DNA of 64,000 nucleotides from Dyadobacter tibetensis Y620-1 (GTDB lineage Bacteria > Bacteroidota > Bacteroidia > Cytophagales > Spirosomataceae), in the NCBI RefSeq assembly GCF_000566685.1, contig NZ_AZQN01000004.1, positions 124,001 through 188,000 on the forward strand. The letters run 5' to 3'. Both the position numbers and the translations under genes were made by a program. Positions 27,617 through 37,188 of this stretch are shown here, in pieces; position 1 is the stretch's first letter; each line of letters opens with the position of its first letter. Under the pieces are notes generated by a model. That model made no database searches and was not told the DNA's origin. It saw only the letters and a list, made by a program, of their open reading frames with translations.

Positions 27617-30430
27617 ATGGATGAAAACGAAGCGTTAAACCACTCAGAAGACAGCGAATTACACGACAAACTACCCATCTCGGGTTTATATGAAAGTTGG
27701 TTCCTTGATTATGCCTCCTATGTAATTCTAGAACGTGCCGTTCCGGCCATTGAAGACGGGTTGAAGCCTGTCCAAAGAAGGATTATGCACGCCCTCAATG
27801 AAATGGACGATGGGCGATTCAATAAGGTGGCCAATGTAGTTGGCTCTGCCATGCAGTATCATCCTCATGGAGATGCTTCTATCTACGATGCCATCGTAAA
27901 TCTCGGGCAGAAAGAACTCCTTTTCGACATGCAGGGAAACTGGGGCGACATCCGAACTGGTGATGGAGCTGCAGCGGCTCGTTATATCGAAGTACGACTC
28001 TCCCGGTTTGCCAAGGAAATTGTCTTTAATAATGACACTACCGAGTGGCAGCTTTCCTATGATGGGCGTAAGAAAGAGCCAGTGACCCTACCGGTAAAGT
28101 TCCCCTTATTGCTCACCCAGGGCGTTGAGGGTATAGCCGTAGGCCTTTCTACGAAGATTATGCCCCATAATTTTTGTGAACTCGTAGAGGGATCAATTGC
28201 TATACTGCAAAATAAGCCCTTCACGCTTTACCCTGACTTTTTGACTGGGGGGCAAATCGATGTGTCTAATTATAATGACGGAATACGGGGAGGAAAAATT
28301 AGAGTCAGGGCCCGAATAGAAGAAGAGGACAAAAAAATGTTGACCATCCGAGACATCCCCTTTGGCACCACTACAAGCTCCCTGATAGACTCCATTGTAA
28401 AAGCTAACGATGCCGGTAAAATAAAAATTAAAAAGGTGGTAGATAATACCGCCGCAGAGGTAGAGGTTCAGGTTCATCTCGCTACCGGTGTTTCTCCCGA
28501 TATCACCATGGACGCCTTGTATGCTTTCACAGAGTGCGAGGTCTCAATATCGCCTAACGCTTGTGTAATCATTGAAGACAAACCTCATTTTGTCGGAGTC
28601 AGTGAGATACTCAAATACAATACTCAGCAAACGGTAGACTTGCTACGGCAGGAGCTGGAACTAAAAAAGGCCGCTTTACTGGAAAAAATCCTCTATGGTT
28701 CTTTAGAGAAAATTTTTATCGAAAATCGCATCTACCGTGATATTGAAGAATGCGAAACTTTTGAGGCAGTAATAAGAACCATCGACAAAGGGCTTGAACC
28801 ATTTAAAGCTGATTTTTACAGATCTATCACCGACGAGGATATTGTGCAGCTTACGGAAATTCGAATCAAGAGAATTTCTAAATACGATGGATTCAAAGCC
28901 GATGAGCTGATGCGGAAATGGTCGGAAGAGCTTGCCCAGACCGAAGACAACCTGGCTAATATTATCCGTTTCTCCATCGAGTATTATAAGGACTTACTAA
29001 AAAAATACGGTAAGGGTCGAGAGAGAAAAACGGAGATTAGTGCCTTTAACCAGATATCTGCGAATATTGTTGCTGCCAACAACCAGAAATTATATGTCAA
29101 CCGGGCCGAAGGCTTTATTGGCTACGGACTTAAAAAGGATGAGTATGTCATGGACTGCTCAGACATCGACGATGTTATCGTTTTCAGGGCCGATGGAAAA
29201 TGCCTGGTAACCAAAATACAGGATAAAGTATTTGTCGGAAAAAACATTATCCACTGCGCCGTATTCGTCAAAAATGATGAAAGGAAGGTATATAACCTGA
29301 CCTACCTGGAAGGGAAGACGGGCATAAGCTATATCAAAAGATTCCAGGTGACGGCTGTCACCAGAGATAGGGAGTATGACCTGACGCAAGGGCACCCCAA
29401 ATCTAAAATCACCTATTTCACGGCCAATGACAATGGAGAAGCGGAGATCATTAGCGTTAGTCTAACGGCTCAAAGCAAGGCTAAGGTCAAGCAGTTTGAT
29501 TATAATTTCGCCGATTTATTAATAAAGAACCGCAGCGCCATGGGGAACATTCTTACCAAATATCCGGTACGTAAGATCACCTTAAAGCAAGCGGGCAGAT
29601 CTACCCTTGGTGGGGTAGATATCTGGTATAATCCGACCCTAGGCCGACTCAATAGGGATGAAAGAGGCGATTACCTGGGAAATTTCGGCCCTTCCGATCA
29701 TGTGATGGTAATTTATAAAGACGGTACTTATGAGCTTACCAGCTTCGACATTAGCAATCATTATGTTCCAGCTGATGTGATTTTACTCCGCAAATTCGAT
29801 GCAAAAACACCCATCACAGCCATTTACTACGATGGGGGTAGTAAGCAGCATTTTATCAAACGTTTTAATATTGAAACTTCATCCATCGATAAGAAATTCC
29901 TTTTTATCAGTGATGCTAAAAACAGTAAACTGATATTGGCTAGCACCGATTTGCGTCCCCGCTTCGAAGTAGTTCCCGCAAAGGTTAACGAAAAAGGGCA
30001 GCAGACAGAATATATCGTCGAGGAACTCATCGATTTGAGAGGGTGGAGAGCCATAGGCAATAAGCTCCCCATCGATAAGTTTAAGGAACTCCATTGGATC
30101 GAACCACTGGCCCCTGAGCAAACCGAACAGGAAAACGAGCCTCCTCATCAGGAATCCTCAGAAGAAGCCGTCGATGTAGGCAGCCTGAATTCTTCAGAGG
30201 AAGAAGAACCGAAAGCATCAAAAGAAAGTCCTCAAACCCAGGGTGAGGATAAAGAGGCTTCGCTTGCTCCCAAGCAAAAGCCTGAACCTACCCCTGAAGA
30301 AGAGACGGACCTTGAAATTACCAATCCCGAAAAGTTAGCGAATGATGCCGACAAGGGTAAAAGAAAGAAAAAGGAGCCGAAGCCCAAAAAAGATGACGAC
30401 TCCAAGTCGCAGTTAGGATTATTCGAATAA
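27617..30430 (+). CDS. parC: DNA topoisomerase IV subunit A
   Basis: The breakage-reunion subunit of topoisomerase IV unlinks daughter chromosomes. The winged-helix segment has SAMQYHPHGDASIYDA (residues 77-92), and the catalytic tyrosine is Tyr123 in AAARYIEVRLSRFA. The coiled-coil gate and a degenerate beta-pinwheel follow. The last about 130 residues are a charged, probably disordered tail (Glu/Pro then Lys-rich) ending in SQLGLFE. The protein lacks the GyrA-box pattern, which favours ParC over GyrA. Its parE partner is not in the window. The tail end resembles a sliding-clamp-binding peptide (see findings). Confidence 0.95.
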   Translation: MDENEALNHSEDSELHDKLPISGLYESWFLDYASYVILERAVPAIEDGLKPVQRRIMHALNEMDDGRFNKVANVVGSAMQYHPHGDASIYDAIVNLGQKELLFDMQGNWGDIRTGDGAAAARYIEVRLSRFAKEIVFNNDTTEWQLSYDGRKKEPVTLPVKFPLLLTQGVEGIAVGLSTKIMPHNFCELVEGSIAILQNKPFTLYPDFLTGGQIDVSNYNDGIRGGKIRVRARIEEEDKKMLTIRDIPFGTTTSSLIDSIVKANDAGKIKIKKVVDNTAAEVEVQVHLATGVSPDITMDALYAFTECEVSISPNACVIIEDKPHFVGVSEILKYNTQQTVDLLRQELELKKAALLEKILYGSLEKIFIENRIYRDIEECETFEAVIRTIDKGLEPFKADFYRSITDEDIVQLTEIRIKRISKYDGFKADELMRKWSEELAQTEDNLANIIRFSIEYYKDLLKKYGKGRERKTEISAFNQISANIVAANNQKLYVNRAEGFIGYGLKKDEYVMDCSDIDDVIVFRADGKCLVTKIQDKVFVGKNIIHCAVFVKNDERKVYNLTYLEGKTGISYIKRFQVTAVTRDREYDLTQGHPKSKITYFTANDNGEAEIISVSLTAQSKAKVKQFDYNFADLLIKNRSAMGNILTKYPVRKITLKQAGRSTLGGVDIWYNPTLGRLNRDERGDYLGNFGPSDHVMVIYKDGTYELTSFDISNHYVPADVILLRKFDAKTPITAIYYDGGSKQHFIKRFNIETSSIDKKFLFISDAKNSKLILASTDLRPRFEVVPAKVNEKGQQTEYIVEELIDLRGWRAIGNKLPIDKFKELHWIEPLAPEQTEQENEPPHQESSEEAVDVGSLNSSEEEEPKASKESPQTQGEDKEASLAPKQKPEPTPEEETDLEITNPEKLANDADKGKRKKKEPKPKKDDDSKSQLGLFE

Positions 30431-30449
30431 TCATAACAGGAAATTTCCG

Positions 30450-30480
30450 TTTGTCCTGGCGCCTATTGTGCCAGGACAAA
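30450..30480 (+). terminator. Strong hairpin after parC
   Basis: TTTGTCCTGGC (30450-30460) and GCCAGGACAAA (30470-30480) form a perfect 11-bp stem with a 9-base loop, 20 bases past the parC stop. There is no real U-run after it, so it may stabilise the 3' end or terminate weakly. Confidence 0.55.
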
Positions 30481-30591
30481 TTCAAATCAGTACATGCAGG
30501 CAACAAAAAGGAAATGGGGTGCGTACAGTAAATCAGTGCTCCGGTTCCATATATGCAGCCAGCTTCTAATCAGGCTTATTTGTAGAGCGAA

Positions 30592-31230
30592 GTGAGAAAA
30601 TTTTTCAGATTCACCAGTATACTATTATTTGCAAGTGTGGTTTTCATCCTGCTGTGTAACTTCTGGGTGGTATACAAGACACGGGATCTCAATTATTTTT
30701 CGATTGATGACTTGCCTTCTAATGATGTGGCCCTGGTACTGGGAACCAGTAAATATACTGAAGCGGGCAAACAAAACTTATTTTTTAAATTCCGCATGGA
30801 AGCTACAGCCCGTCTCTTTAACGAGGGTAAGATTAAGTACCTCATCCTAAGCGGAAACAACGATTCTGAATATTATAATGAACCCTTAGACATGAAGAGA
30901 GCATTACTGAATTTGGGGATCCCTGAAGATGTTATGACCTTAGACTATTCCGGCTATCGTACCTTCGATTCAGTGATGCGTTGCAGGGAGGTGTTCAATC
31001 AAGAAAACTTTACGATCATCTCGCAGAATTTCCATAACGCCAGGGCCCTTTATATCGCGCAACAAGAAGGCATGCATGCCATCGCCTTTGCAGCTCAGGA
31101 TGTACCGGGAGGCTATTCCTGGCGCACCCTGCTGCGGGAATATTTTGCCCGCCCGAAGGCCGTTCTGGATGTACATATCCTCCGCCCCAGCCTGGACTTA
31201 ACCACCAATATTGAGATAAAACGCAAATGA
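30592..31230 (+). CDS. SanA/YdcF-like DUF218 membrane-anchored protein
   Basis: This 212-aa protein starts at a GTG and has one N-terminal membrane helix (about 8-28). A periplasmic DUF218 domain follows: DVALVLGTSKYT, then ATARLFNEGKIKYLILSGNN, and the C-terminal HNARALYIAQQEGMHAIAFA. SanA and ElyC relatives influence the cell envelope and peptidoglycan or carrier-lipid handling; the reaction is not established. No obvious operon partner is present, though a DUF5686 gene follows after about 50 bases. Confidence 0.88.
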   Translation: MRKFFRFTSILLFASVVFILLCNFWVVYKTRDLNYFSIDDLPSNDVALVLGTSKYTEAGKQNLFFKFRMEATARLFNEGKIKYLILSGNNDSEYYNEPLDMKRALLNLGIPEDVMTLDYSGYRTFDSVMRCREVFNQENFTIISQNFHNARALYIAQQEGMHAIAFAAQDVPGGYSWRTLLREYFARPKAVLDVHILRPSLDLTTNIEIKRK

Positions 31231-31283
31231 GGAACTAGGTTACTAAAAAAAACATTTTAACCACAATGCCATGAAATTTGAAG

Positions 31284-33797
31284 ATGAAAAAAATATTATT
31301 ATTCCTTTTTATTGCTGAAGTACTACTCTCAATAAATTTACACGCACAATCCACGCATACGATCAAAGGGCGTATTATCGATGCCACGACCGGCGATCCT
31401 GTGCCTTTCGCAAATCTGGGCATTAAGAATTCCTTAGCTGGAGCCATTACAGATTTCGACGGATTTTATACCATATCTTACTCTCCTCCCGCAGACTCTC
31501 TCACCGTGACATACGTGGGCTACACGACTAAAAGCAAGGCTATCGTCCCGGATGTTACCGAACAGGTAATTGATTTTCAGATAAGTCCGGGGGCACTGCA
31601 GCTTAGGGAAGTAAAAATATATGCGGGCGAGAATCCGGCATATGCCATCATGCGAAAAATCGTAAGCAATAAAATCCGAAATAATGTAGACAATATTGCT
31701 GCCTATGAATATAGCAGCTATAATAAAATTCAGATTGATATCGATAACCTTTCGGAGAAATTCAGAAACCGCAAGGCCGTAAAGAAAATGACTCATATTG
31801 TCGAACAATATGACGAAGTAAAGGGAGAAGACGGGGAAACGATCATTCCGATCTTTATTTCTGAATCGGTATCCAATGTTTTCAGTCAGAACAACCCTAA
31901 GAAGAAAAAGGAGATAATCCATAAAACCAAAGTTTCGGGTGTGGGACTTACCGATGGAAGCTTCGTTTCACAGGTAGTGGGCTCCTCCTTTCAGCAGTAT
32001 AATTTTTATGGAAATTGGCTGAATATTCTCGAAAAGGACTTTGTCTCCCCCATTGCAGACAGCTGGAAATTATACTATGAATATTATCTGGCCGATAGTG
32101 TTAAAAATGGAAACTCGGCCGACTATCTAATAGAGTTTGAGCCCCGGCAAAAACAGGACTTAGCCTTTAGGGGGGCGTTTTGGGTAGACGGAACCAGCTT
32201 TGCCCTTACCCAAATGGATGCTACAGTAGGAAAGGATGCTAATTTGAACTTCATAGAGAAAATTAAAATTCAGCAATCCTACGAACAATTGGAGGAGAAT
32301 GATGCCTGGGTACCCGCCAAAACGAGGGTATTGATAGATGTAGACGAACCTACTCGACAAACGGCGGGCATGTTGCTCAAATTCTATTCTTCCAATTCGG
32401 ACTATATCGTTGGAAAACCCCGGCCTAGTAGCTTTTTTGACAGTGCGATAGAGCTCAAAGAAGACTATATGCAACACGATTCTGCCTATTGGCAACGAAG
32501 CAGGCCCGAGTCTCTCACCCTGCCCGAACAGCTGAGCTTCCAGCTGATTGATTCTCTAAAGGTATTGCCTGTAGTAAAGACCTATACTGAAATCCTGAAT
32601 ATCTTCGTAAACGGATATAAGAAAATAGACAAATGGAATATTGATGTTGGTCCATACTTATTCTTATATGCTAATAATAATATAGAAGGAAACCGATTTC
32701 GTCTCGGCTTTCGCACGGATCCGGGATTTAGCCGAAAATGGATACTCCACGGATATGGAGCTTACGGTACCCGAGACCAAAAGTTCAAATACGGGGCTGG
32801 CGTGGATTATATCTTTTCCCGGAAACCATGGACAATCGGAGGCTTCTCCTATTCTAAAGATCTGGAGCGACTGGGGCTTTCCAGTGAGACCATAGGATCC
32901 AACACCTTGTTTGGTGCCTTCTCCAGGTTCGGCACGCTACGCAGGGCTTATTGGCAAGAAGATTATTCCCTCTACATGAAGCGAGAACTCGTAAAGGGCA
33001 TCAGTGGGAGCGTTCAATTCCGTCACCGCAATTTCAATCCCTTATTCCCCTTCGTTTTCCGCACTCAGCCAGAGCTTGGAGAAAGTTCTCCATTGCAAAG
33101 CCGCTATGACATCACAGAGCTAAATTTTGAAACCCGTATAGCAAGGAACGAAACCTTTCTACAAAACGATAATGAAAGAATCAGCATGGGCAATGGAAAT
33201 AAGCCTGTGTTTACTCTTCGGTATACCTTGGGGCTTAATAACCTCCTAAATAGTGACTTTCGTTACCATAAATTCGCTTTCAATGCCAAACAAAGTTTTC
33301 GGGTAGGTGCATTAGGACGGACCGACTATAACCTGACTGTGGGTTATATCCCCTCTACTTTGCCCTATTTGCTGTTATATACACCTCTGGGAAATGAATC
33401 ACTATTTTATGTAGAGAATGCCTTTAATCTCATGAACTATTTTGAGTTTATCTCAGACCGTTATGCGACTTTATCGGTGGAGCATAATTTCCAGGGTTTT
33501 ATACTTAACAGAATCCCGGCCATTAGAAGGCTCAAGTGGAGAATGCTGGCCACCGGAAAGGTCTATTATGGGAGTGTGAGTCAGAATAATAAAGATATCA
33601 TTCCGCCTACCGATAATCAGGGTAACGCTTTGCCAACTTTTAACTACCTGGGCAATACACCCTATATGGAGCTTGGCTATGGTATTGATAATATTTTCAA
33701 GGTAGGACGTGTAGATTTCGTACATAGATTAACCTATCTGAACAATCCTAACGTTACCCCTTTTGCAGTAAAAATTTCCTTCTGGTTTAATTTGTAA
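31284..33797 (+). CDS. DUF5686 outer-membrane protein with carboxypeptidase-like regulatory domain
   Basis: The signal peptide MKKILLFLFIAEVLLSINLHA (ATG at 31284) precedes a carboxypeptidase-D regulatory-like domain (IKGRIIDATTGDPVPFANLG, ending near residue 110). The DUF5686 region follows (ENPAYAIMRKIVSNKIRNN and on), with a C-terminal barrel of over 400 residues ending FAVKISFWFNL. The protein is about 837 aa. An outer-membrane location is likely. The family occurs throughout Bacteroidetes without a known function. The 31278 TTG two codons earlier is a less likely start. Confidence 0.87.
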   Translation: MKKILLFLFIAEVLLSINLHAQSTHTIKGRIIDATTGDPVPFANLGIKNSLAGAITDFDGFYTISYSPPADSLTVTYVGYTTKSKAIVPDVTEQVIDFQISPGALQLREVKIYAGENPAYAIMRKIVSNKIRNNVDNIAAYEYSSYNKIQIDIDNLSEKFRNRKAVKKMTHIVEQYDEVKGEDGETIIPIFISESVSNVFSQNNPKKKKEIIHKTKVSGVGLTDGSFVSQVVGSSFQQYNFYGNWLNILEKDFVSPIADSWKLYYEYYLADSVKNGNSADYLIEFEPRQKQDLAFRGAFWVDGTSFALTQMDATVGKDANLNFIEKIKIQQSYEQLEENDAWVPAKTRVLIDVDEPTRQTAGMLLKFYSSNSDYIVGKPRPSSFFDSAIELKEDYMQHDSAYWQRSRPESLTLPEQLSFQLIDSLKVLPVVKTYTEILNIFVNGYKKIDKWNIDVGPYLFLYANNNIEGNRFRLGFRTDPGFSRKWILHGYGAYGTRDQKFKYGAGVDYIFSRKPWTIGGFSYSKDLERLGLSSETIGSNTLFGAFSRFGTLRRAYWQEDYSLYMKRELVKGISGSVQFRHRNFNPLFPFVFRTQPELGESSPLQSRYDITELNFETRIARNETFLQNDNERISMGNGNKPVFTLRYTLGLNNLLNSDFRYHKFAFNAKQSFRVGALGRTDYNLTVGYIPSTLPYLLLYTPLGNESLFYVENAFNLMNYFEFISDRYATLSVEHNFQGFILNRIPAIRRLKWRMLATGKVYYGSVSQNNKDIIPPTDNQGNALPTFNYLGNTPYMELGYGIDNIFKVGRVDFVHRLTYLNNPNVTPFAVKISFWFNL

Positions 33798-33886
33798 AGC
33801 CTATATATTTCTTATTTACTATCTCCTAGCTACGATCCGATTGAATTGAAGCGTTTGGGTTACGATTTTTTAGAGGTTTCCTATAT

Positions 33887-34867
33887 TCAACTGGACACGG
33901 CTATCAAGTTATCTTCCGAGTAAGTAAGTGCTATATTCTGACCGGGATATAGGTCTGGGCTCGGATGATAAAAGGAAATAGCGCCCTGTTCATTCTGGCA
34001 GCGGATTAGCCAATGGGCGCCGAGGAAGCGCACAGAGGCTACCTGTCCCTTCCATAATTCCGGCTGTTGCTTAACCGCGATTCTTACCCACTCCGGCCTA
34101 ATAAATATTCTCTGTTCTCCGTCTACTCTTATCCAGTTTACGGGCCCCGTCAGTTCTGCTACGTAGGCCGAAACAGGATTTTGATACACTTCTTGTGGAG
34201 TCCCCAGTTGTACAATCTCCCCTGCTTTGAGTACCGCAATCCGATCGGACCATGCCAATGCGTCCGTGGCCTCATGCGTCACAAAAACACAGCCCATTTC
34301 GGTAGAAACACGCATAGACTCTATAGCATTGGCCAGTATCCGTTTGTTGGGACTATCCAGATGGGCGAATGGTTCGTCAAGCAGTAGTATAGTAGGCTCT
34401 TCGGCCAAGGCTCGGGCTATGGCAGTACGTTGTTTTTCTCCTCCCGACAACCGTTTAGACTTCTTGTTCTGAACTTGCTGTAGCCCCGAAAGCTGGAGGA
34501 GTTCCTCCACCCTTTGCGCCCTATATTCAGGCTCATAAAAACGCAACGAATAACCTATATTCTCTGTCACAGTCTGATTCGGAAACAAGGCATACTCCTG
34601 ATGAATGAGTTTGATGGCTGGATGACCCGGAATCAGTTCATTCTTAACCGGAGTAAGCACTTCTCCCTCAAATCGGACCTCACCTTGATCGGCATCTATA
34701 AGTCGGGCCATCAGGCGAAGGAGCGTACTCTTTCCCGAACCACTCTCCCCCAGTATCCCCAGCCATTCCCCTGTATTCAGGGTAAGCGACAGGTCAACCA
34801 AAACCGGGCGGTTATCTAAGGATAAGTGGATATTCTCCACTTGCATCAATGATTTATTCTCGGCCAT
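33887..34867 (-). CDS. ABC transporter ATP-binding protein of the PotA/FbpC type, without a visible permease
   Basis: This 326-aa ATPase has Walker A GESGSGKST (40-48), signature LSGGEKQ (140-146), Walker B LLLDEP (161-166) and the H-loop VTHEA. A C-terminal TOBE-like domain follows from about residue 240 (IFIRPEWVRI, then GQVASVRFLGAHWLI). This build belongs to importers for iron, polyamines or sugars. No permease or binding protein lies next to it. Its ATG overlaps the TAA stop of the preceding nitroreductase gene (TAATG), so the two are translationally coupled. The substrate is unknown. Confidence 0.9.
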   Translation of the reverse strand: MAENKSLMQVENIHLSLDNRPVLVDLSLTLNTGEWLGILGESGSGKSTLLRLMARLIDADQGEVRFEGEVLTPVKNELIPGHPAIKLIHQEYALFPNQTVTENIGYSLRFYEPEYRAQRVEELLQLSGLQQVQNKKSKRLSGGEKQRTAIARALAEEPTILLLDEPFAHLDSPNKRILANAIESMRVSTEMGCVFVTHEATDALAWSDRIAVLKAGEIVQLGTPQEVYQNPVSAYVAELTGPVNWIRVDGEQRIFIRPEWVRIAVKQQPELWKGQVASVRFLGAHWLIRCQNEQGAISFYHPSPDLYPGQNIALTYSEDNLIAVSS

Positions 34868-35436
34868 TAGAGGATCCAGGTAACCTTATCATCAATAGAG
34901 GAACGACGAGCTTCGGTATGGCTCTGCTCGTGATAGCCCATATAAAATAAACCCAGGCATCTGTGATTCTCTGGCAGCTTAAGAAAACCGGCTATTTCAT
35001 CTAAAAAGGCTGGAGAGCTCCAATAGGCGCCTATACCATAGGCATGAGCACTAAGCCACATATTTTGAACAGCACAAGCCACTGATGCAATCTCCTCCCA
35101 TTCAGGCACCTGATCTGGATGAGGCTCCATATGGATGGCCACAACACAGTTTGACTGTAAAACTTTCTGGCCAGCTGCATCGTAACGAGCCTGGGAGAAG
35201 TTTTCTTCTGGTGTAACCCTTTTATATCGGTCGGAGAAGAATACGGCCAATTGCTTCAGGCCCTCTCCTTTCATAACCGTGAAACGCCAGGGTTCAGTAC
35301 GGCGGTGCGTGGGGGCGCAATTGGCATTCTCTAGCAAATCCTTTATAATTTCGACTGGTATATCCTGACTCGTATAACTGGGTGGAAATATGCTTCTTCT
35401 GTTGCGAATTATGTCGTTTATATGATCGGCAGGCAT
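34867..35436 (-). CDS. Nitroreductase family flavoprotein
   Basis: About 189 aa from the ATG at 35436. Nitroreductase-fold motifs are IIRNRRSIFPPSY at the N-terminus (FMN phosphate site), NCAPTHRRTEPWRF, the central SVACAVQNMWLSAHAYGIGA helix, and GLFYMGYHE. The family reduces nitro compounds, quinones or similar electrophiles with NAD(P)H and FMN. The usual downstream partner is not evident here. Instead its stop overlaps the start of an ABC ATPase gene. The physiological substrate cannot be told from sequence. Confidence 0.9.
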   Translation of the reverse strand: MPADHINDIIRNRRSIFPPSYTSQDIPVEIIKDLLENANCAPTHRRTEPWRFTVMKGEGLKQLAVFFSDRYKRVTPEENFSQARYDAAGQKVLQSNCVVAIHMEPHPDQVPEWEEIASVACAVQNMWLSAHAYGIGAYWSSPAFLDEIAGFLKLPENHRCLGLFYMGYHEQSHTEARRSSIDDKVTWIL

Positions 35437-35574
35437 CAATAATATATATTATATGTTTGAGGAATGCTCAAAGTTACTAAAGATATCCTCCCCCACCATC
35501 CGATCCTTTATGGGCGAAACATAAATTTATGTAAAATGCCAATGCGGTCTGGAATTATGGGAAACACGATTTTT

Positions 35575-35582
35575 TACCTTTG
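35575..35582 (+). promoter_or_regulatory. -7 box upstream of the YbjQ-like gene
   Basis: TACCTTTG fits TAnnTTTG exactly on the plus strand, 101 bases before the ATG. No good -33 element was found at the ideal distance. Confidence 0.4.
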
Positions 35583-35682
35583 ATGGCAGTTTCAGAACCA
35601 CTTGCAAAATAATTACCCTTATATTTCACAAAATTAACCTACATTTCTACCCGAAAAAGTATTAATCAATTAAAATAAACAT

Positions 35683-36003
35683 ATGCTTGTAACGACTACT
35701 CATCATATTGAGGGAAAAGAAATCGTTCAATACATCGGCTTGGTAAACGGAGAAGCCATTATTGGAGCCAATTTTGTAAAAGACATATTTGCAGGCATCC
35801 GGGATGTGGTAGGCGGACGTTCAGGGGCCTATGAACAAAGTCTGCGGGAGGCCAAAAGTATTGCCATTCGAGAAATGATGGAACAGGCTCAGCGTTTAGG
35901 AGCCTCCGCAATTGTAGGCGTGGACCTGGACTTTCAGACAATAGGAAGCAACGGTTCCATGCTCATGGTAAGTGCGAATGGAACCGCTGTGGTGACCAAA
36001 TAG
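35683..36003 (+). CDS. YbjQ/UPF0145 family protein
   Basis: This 106-aa protein matches the YbjQ family: [20 protein letters not shown], then [20 protein letters not shown], a helix [20 protein letters not shown], and [15 protein letters not shown]. It is also described as a heavy-metal-binding domain family, but no metal ligands are conserved strongly enough to claim binding. The fold is a small oligomeric alpha/beta protein of unknown role. It is convergent with metF, with 9 bases between the stops. Confidence 0.92.
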   Translation: MLVTTTHHIEGKEIVQYIGLVNGEAIIGANFVKDIFAGIRDVVGGRSGAYEQSLREAKSIAIREMMEQAQRLGASAIVGVDLDFQTIGSNGSMLMVSANGTAVVTK

Positions 36004-36012
36004 AAAAAAGTA

Positions 36013-36969
36013 TTAAAACATTGCTTTGGCTATCTGCGCTACGTTGTCGGACTTACCCATGGTATAAAAGTGTAAGACCGGCACGCCGTAGGCCATTAAT
36101 TCCTTGCATTGCTGAATTCCCCACTCTACTCCGACCTGACGTACATCAATATCTGACTTAGCAGAAGTAACGGCCTTGGTGAGGTCTTCAGGCATTTCCA
36201 AATGGAAAATTTTTGGCAAAATCTCGAGCTGTCTTCGCGTCGACAAGGGTTTCAACCCTGGTATTATCGGTACGGTAATACCATGGGCGCGGCAGCGCTC
36301 AACAAATTGGAAATATTTTTGATTGTCGAAAAACATCTGTGTAACGATATAGTCAGCCCCCAGCTCGATTTTCTTTTTCAAATAATCAAAATCACTGTCG
36401 AAACTCACGGCATCCATATGCTTCTCAGGATAACCAGCTACCCCAATACAAAAATTCGTTGGATGACTGATCGTTTCCTGATTCAGTAAAGCTCCGGTGT
36501 TCATCTGAACCACCTGTTCAATTAGCTCCGATGCGTAGCTATGTCCTCCTGGTTTCGTTAAAAATACGCCTGCTGATTTCTCTGCATCACCTCTAAGAAC
36601 CAAAACATTATCAATTCCTAAATAATACAAATCAATGAGTACGTCTTCGGTCTCCTCTTTGGTAAATCCTCCGCATATTACGTGCGGGACTGCGTCGACT
36701 TTGAAGCGCTCCATTAAACGTGCACAAATCCCTACAGTTCCAGGACGTTTGCGAATAGGCACCCGAACGATTTGACCATTAGGGCCAGTTCGATCGATAA
36801 GCTCCTCACGATGATACGTGACATCAACAAAAGGGGGCTTAAACTCCATCAATGGGGCAATAGAAGAGAACAGCTCGTCAATATTCTGTCCCTTTAGTGG
36901 CGGGATAATTTCAATGGAGAAAAGTGTGCGGCCAGCAGCCTGGCTGATATAATCGGTTACCTTTGTCAT
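36013..36969 (-). CDS. metF: Methylenetetrahydrofolate reductase
   Basis: This FAD enzyme reduces 5,10-methylene-THF to 5-methyl-THF for methionine synthesis. The 318-aa TIM barrel has the opening FSIEIIPPLKG (catalytic Glu), FVDVTYHREE, DAVPHVICGG, DNVLVLRGDA, the FCIGVAGYPEKH motif and QMFFDN. The length is that of bacterial MetF, without the regulatory domain of the eukaryotic enzyme. It is preceded by a leader with promoter, terminator and possible antiterminator, annotated separately, so its expression may be attenuation-controlled. Confidence 0.97.
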   Translation of the reverse strand: MTKVTDYISQAAGRTLFSIEIIPPLKGQNIDELFSSIAPLMEFKPPFVDVTYHREELIDRTGPNGQIVRVPIRKRPGTVGICARLMERFKVDAVPHVICGGFTKEETEDVLIDLYYLGIDNVLVLRGDAEKSAGVFLTKPGGHSYASELIEQVVQMNTGALLNQETISHPTNFCIGVAGYPEKHMDAVSFDSDFDYLKKKIELGADYIVTQMFFDNQKYFQFVERCRAHGITVPIIPGLKPLSTRRQLEILPKIFHLEMPEDLTKAVTSAKSDIDVRQVGVEWGIQQCKELMAYGVPVLHFYTMGKSDNVAQIAKAMF

Positions 36970-37040
36970 TTATGCGTAAAATCTGTTCTTTTAAACCGCA
37001 CAAATCAACGGCTTTTATGCCTGCATTCCAATACCTATAA

Positions 37041-37075
37041 CAAAAAAATGGCCTACCGCATTACAGTAGGCCATT
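37041..37075 (-). terminator. Intrinsic terminator in the metF leader
   Basis: AATGGCCTAC (plus strand 37047-37056) and GTAGGCCATT (37066-37075) form a perfect 10-bp stem. On the minus strand the stem is followed by a U-run, so it stops leftward transcripts about 70 bases before metF. On the plus strand there is no U-run. It could end the GNAT gene's transcript, an independent small RNA, or an attenuated metF leader. Confidence 0.85.
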
Positions 37076-37122
37076 CCACGTAAACCCTCCTCTATCAGTG
37101 TTCGTCAAAATTAAGGCTAAAT

Positions 37123-37130
37123 AATGGCCT
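37123..37130 (-). promoter_or_regulatory. Possible antiterminator segment
   Basis: On the minus strand these bases read AGGCCATT. That is the exact complement of AATGGCCT, the first eight bases of the terminator's 5' arm (37075-37068). Pairing between the two would prevent the terminator stem from forming. The geometry is that of a transcription attenuator; the controlling signal is unknown. Confidence 0.5.
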
Positions 37131-37188
37131 GAGCCAGAATCTAAACCTCAATCTGCTTGACTGAAAACTAATAACTAAAATTCTGTGC

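Noticed and set aside
37129..37143. 16S-rRNA-like 13-mer GATTCTGGCTCAG in the metF leader
   Set aside because: Only a dozen bases resemble the 16S 5' region and flanking sequence does not; treated as coincidence.
36970..37183. SAM-I, SAM-II or THF riboswitch upstream of metF
   Set aside because: The conserved core sequences of these classes that I know are not present in the leader.
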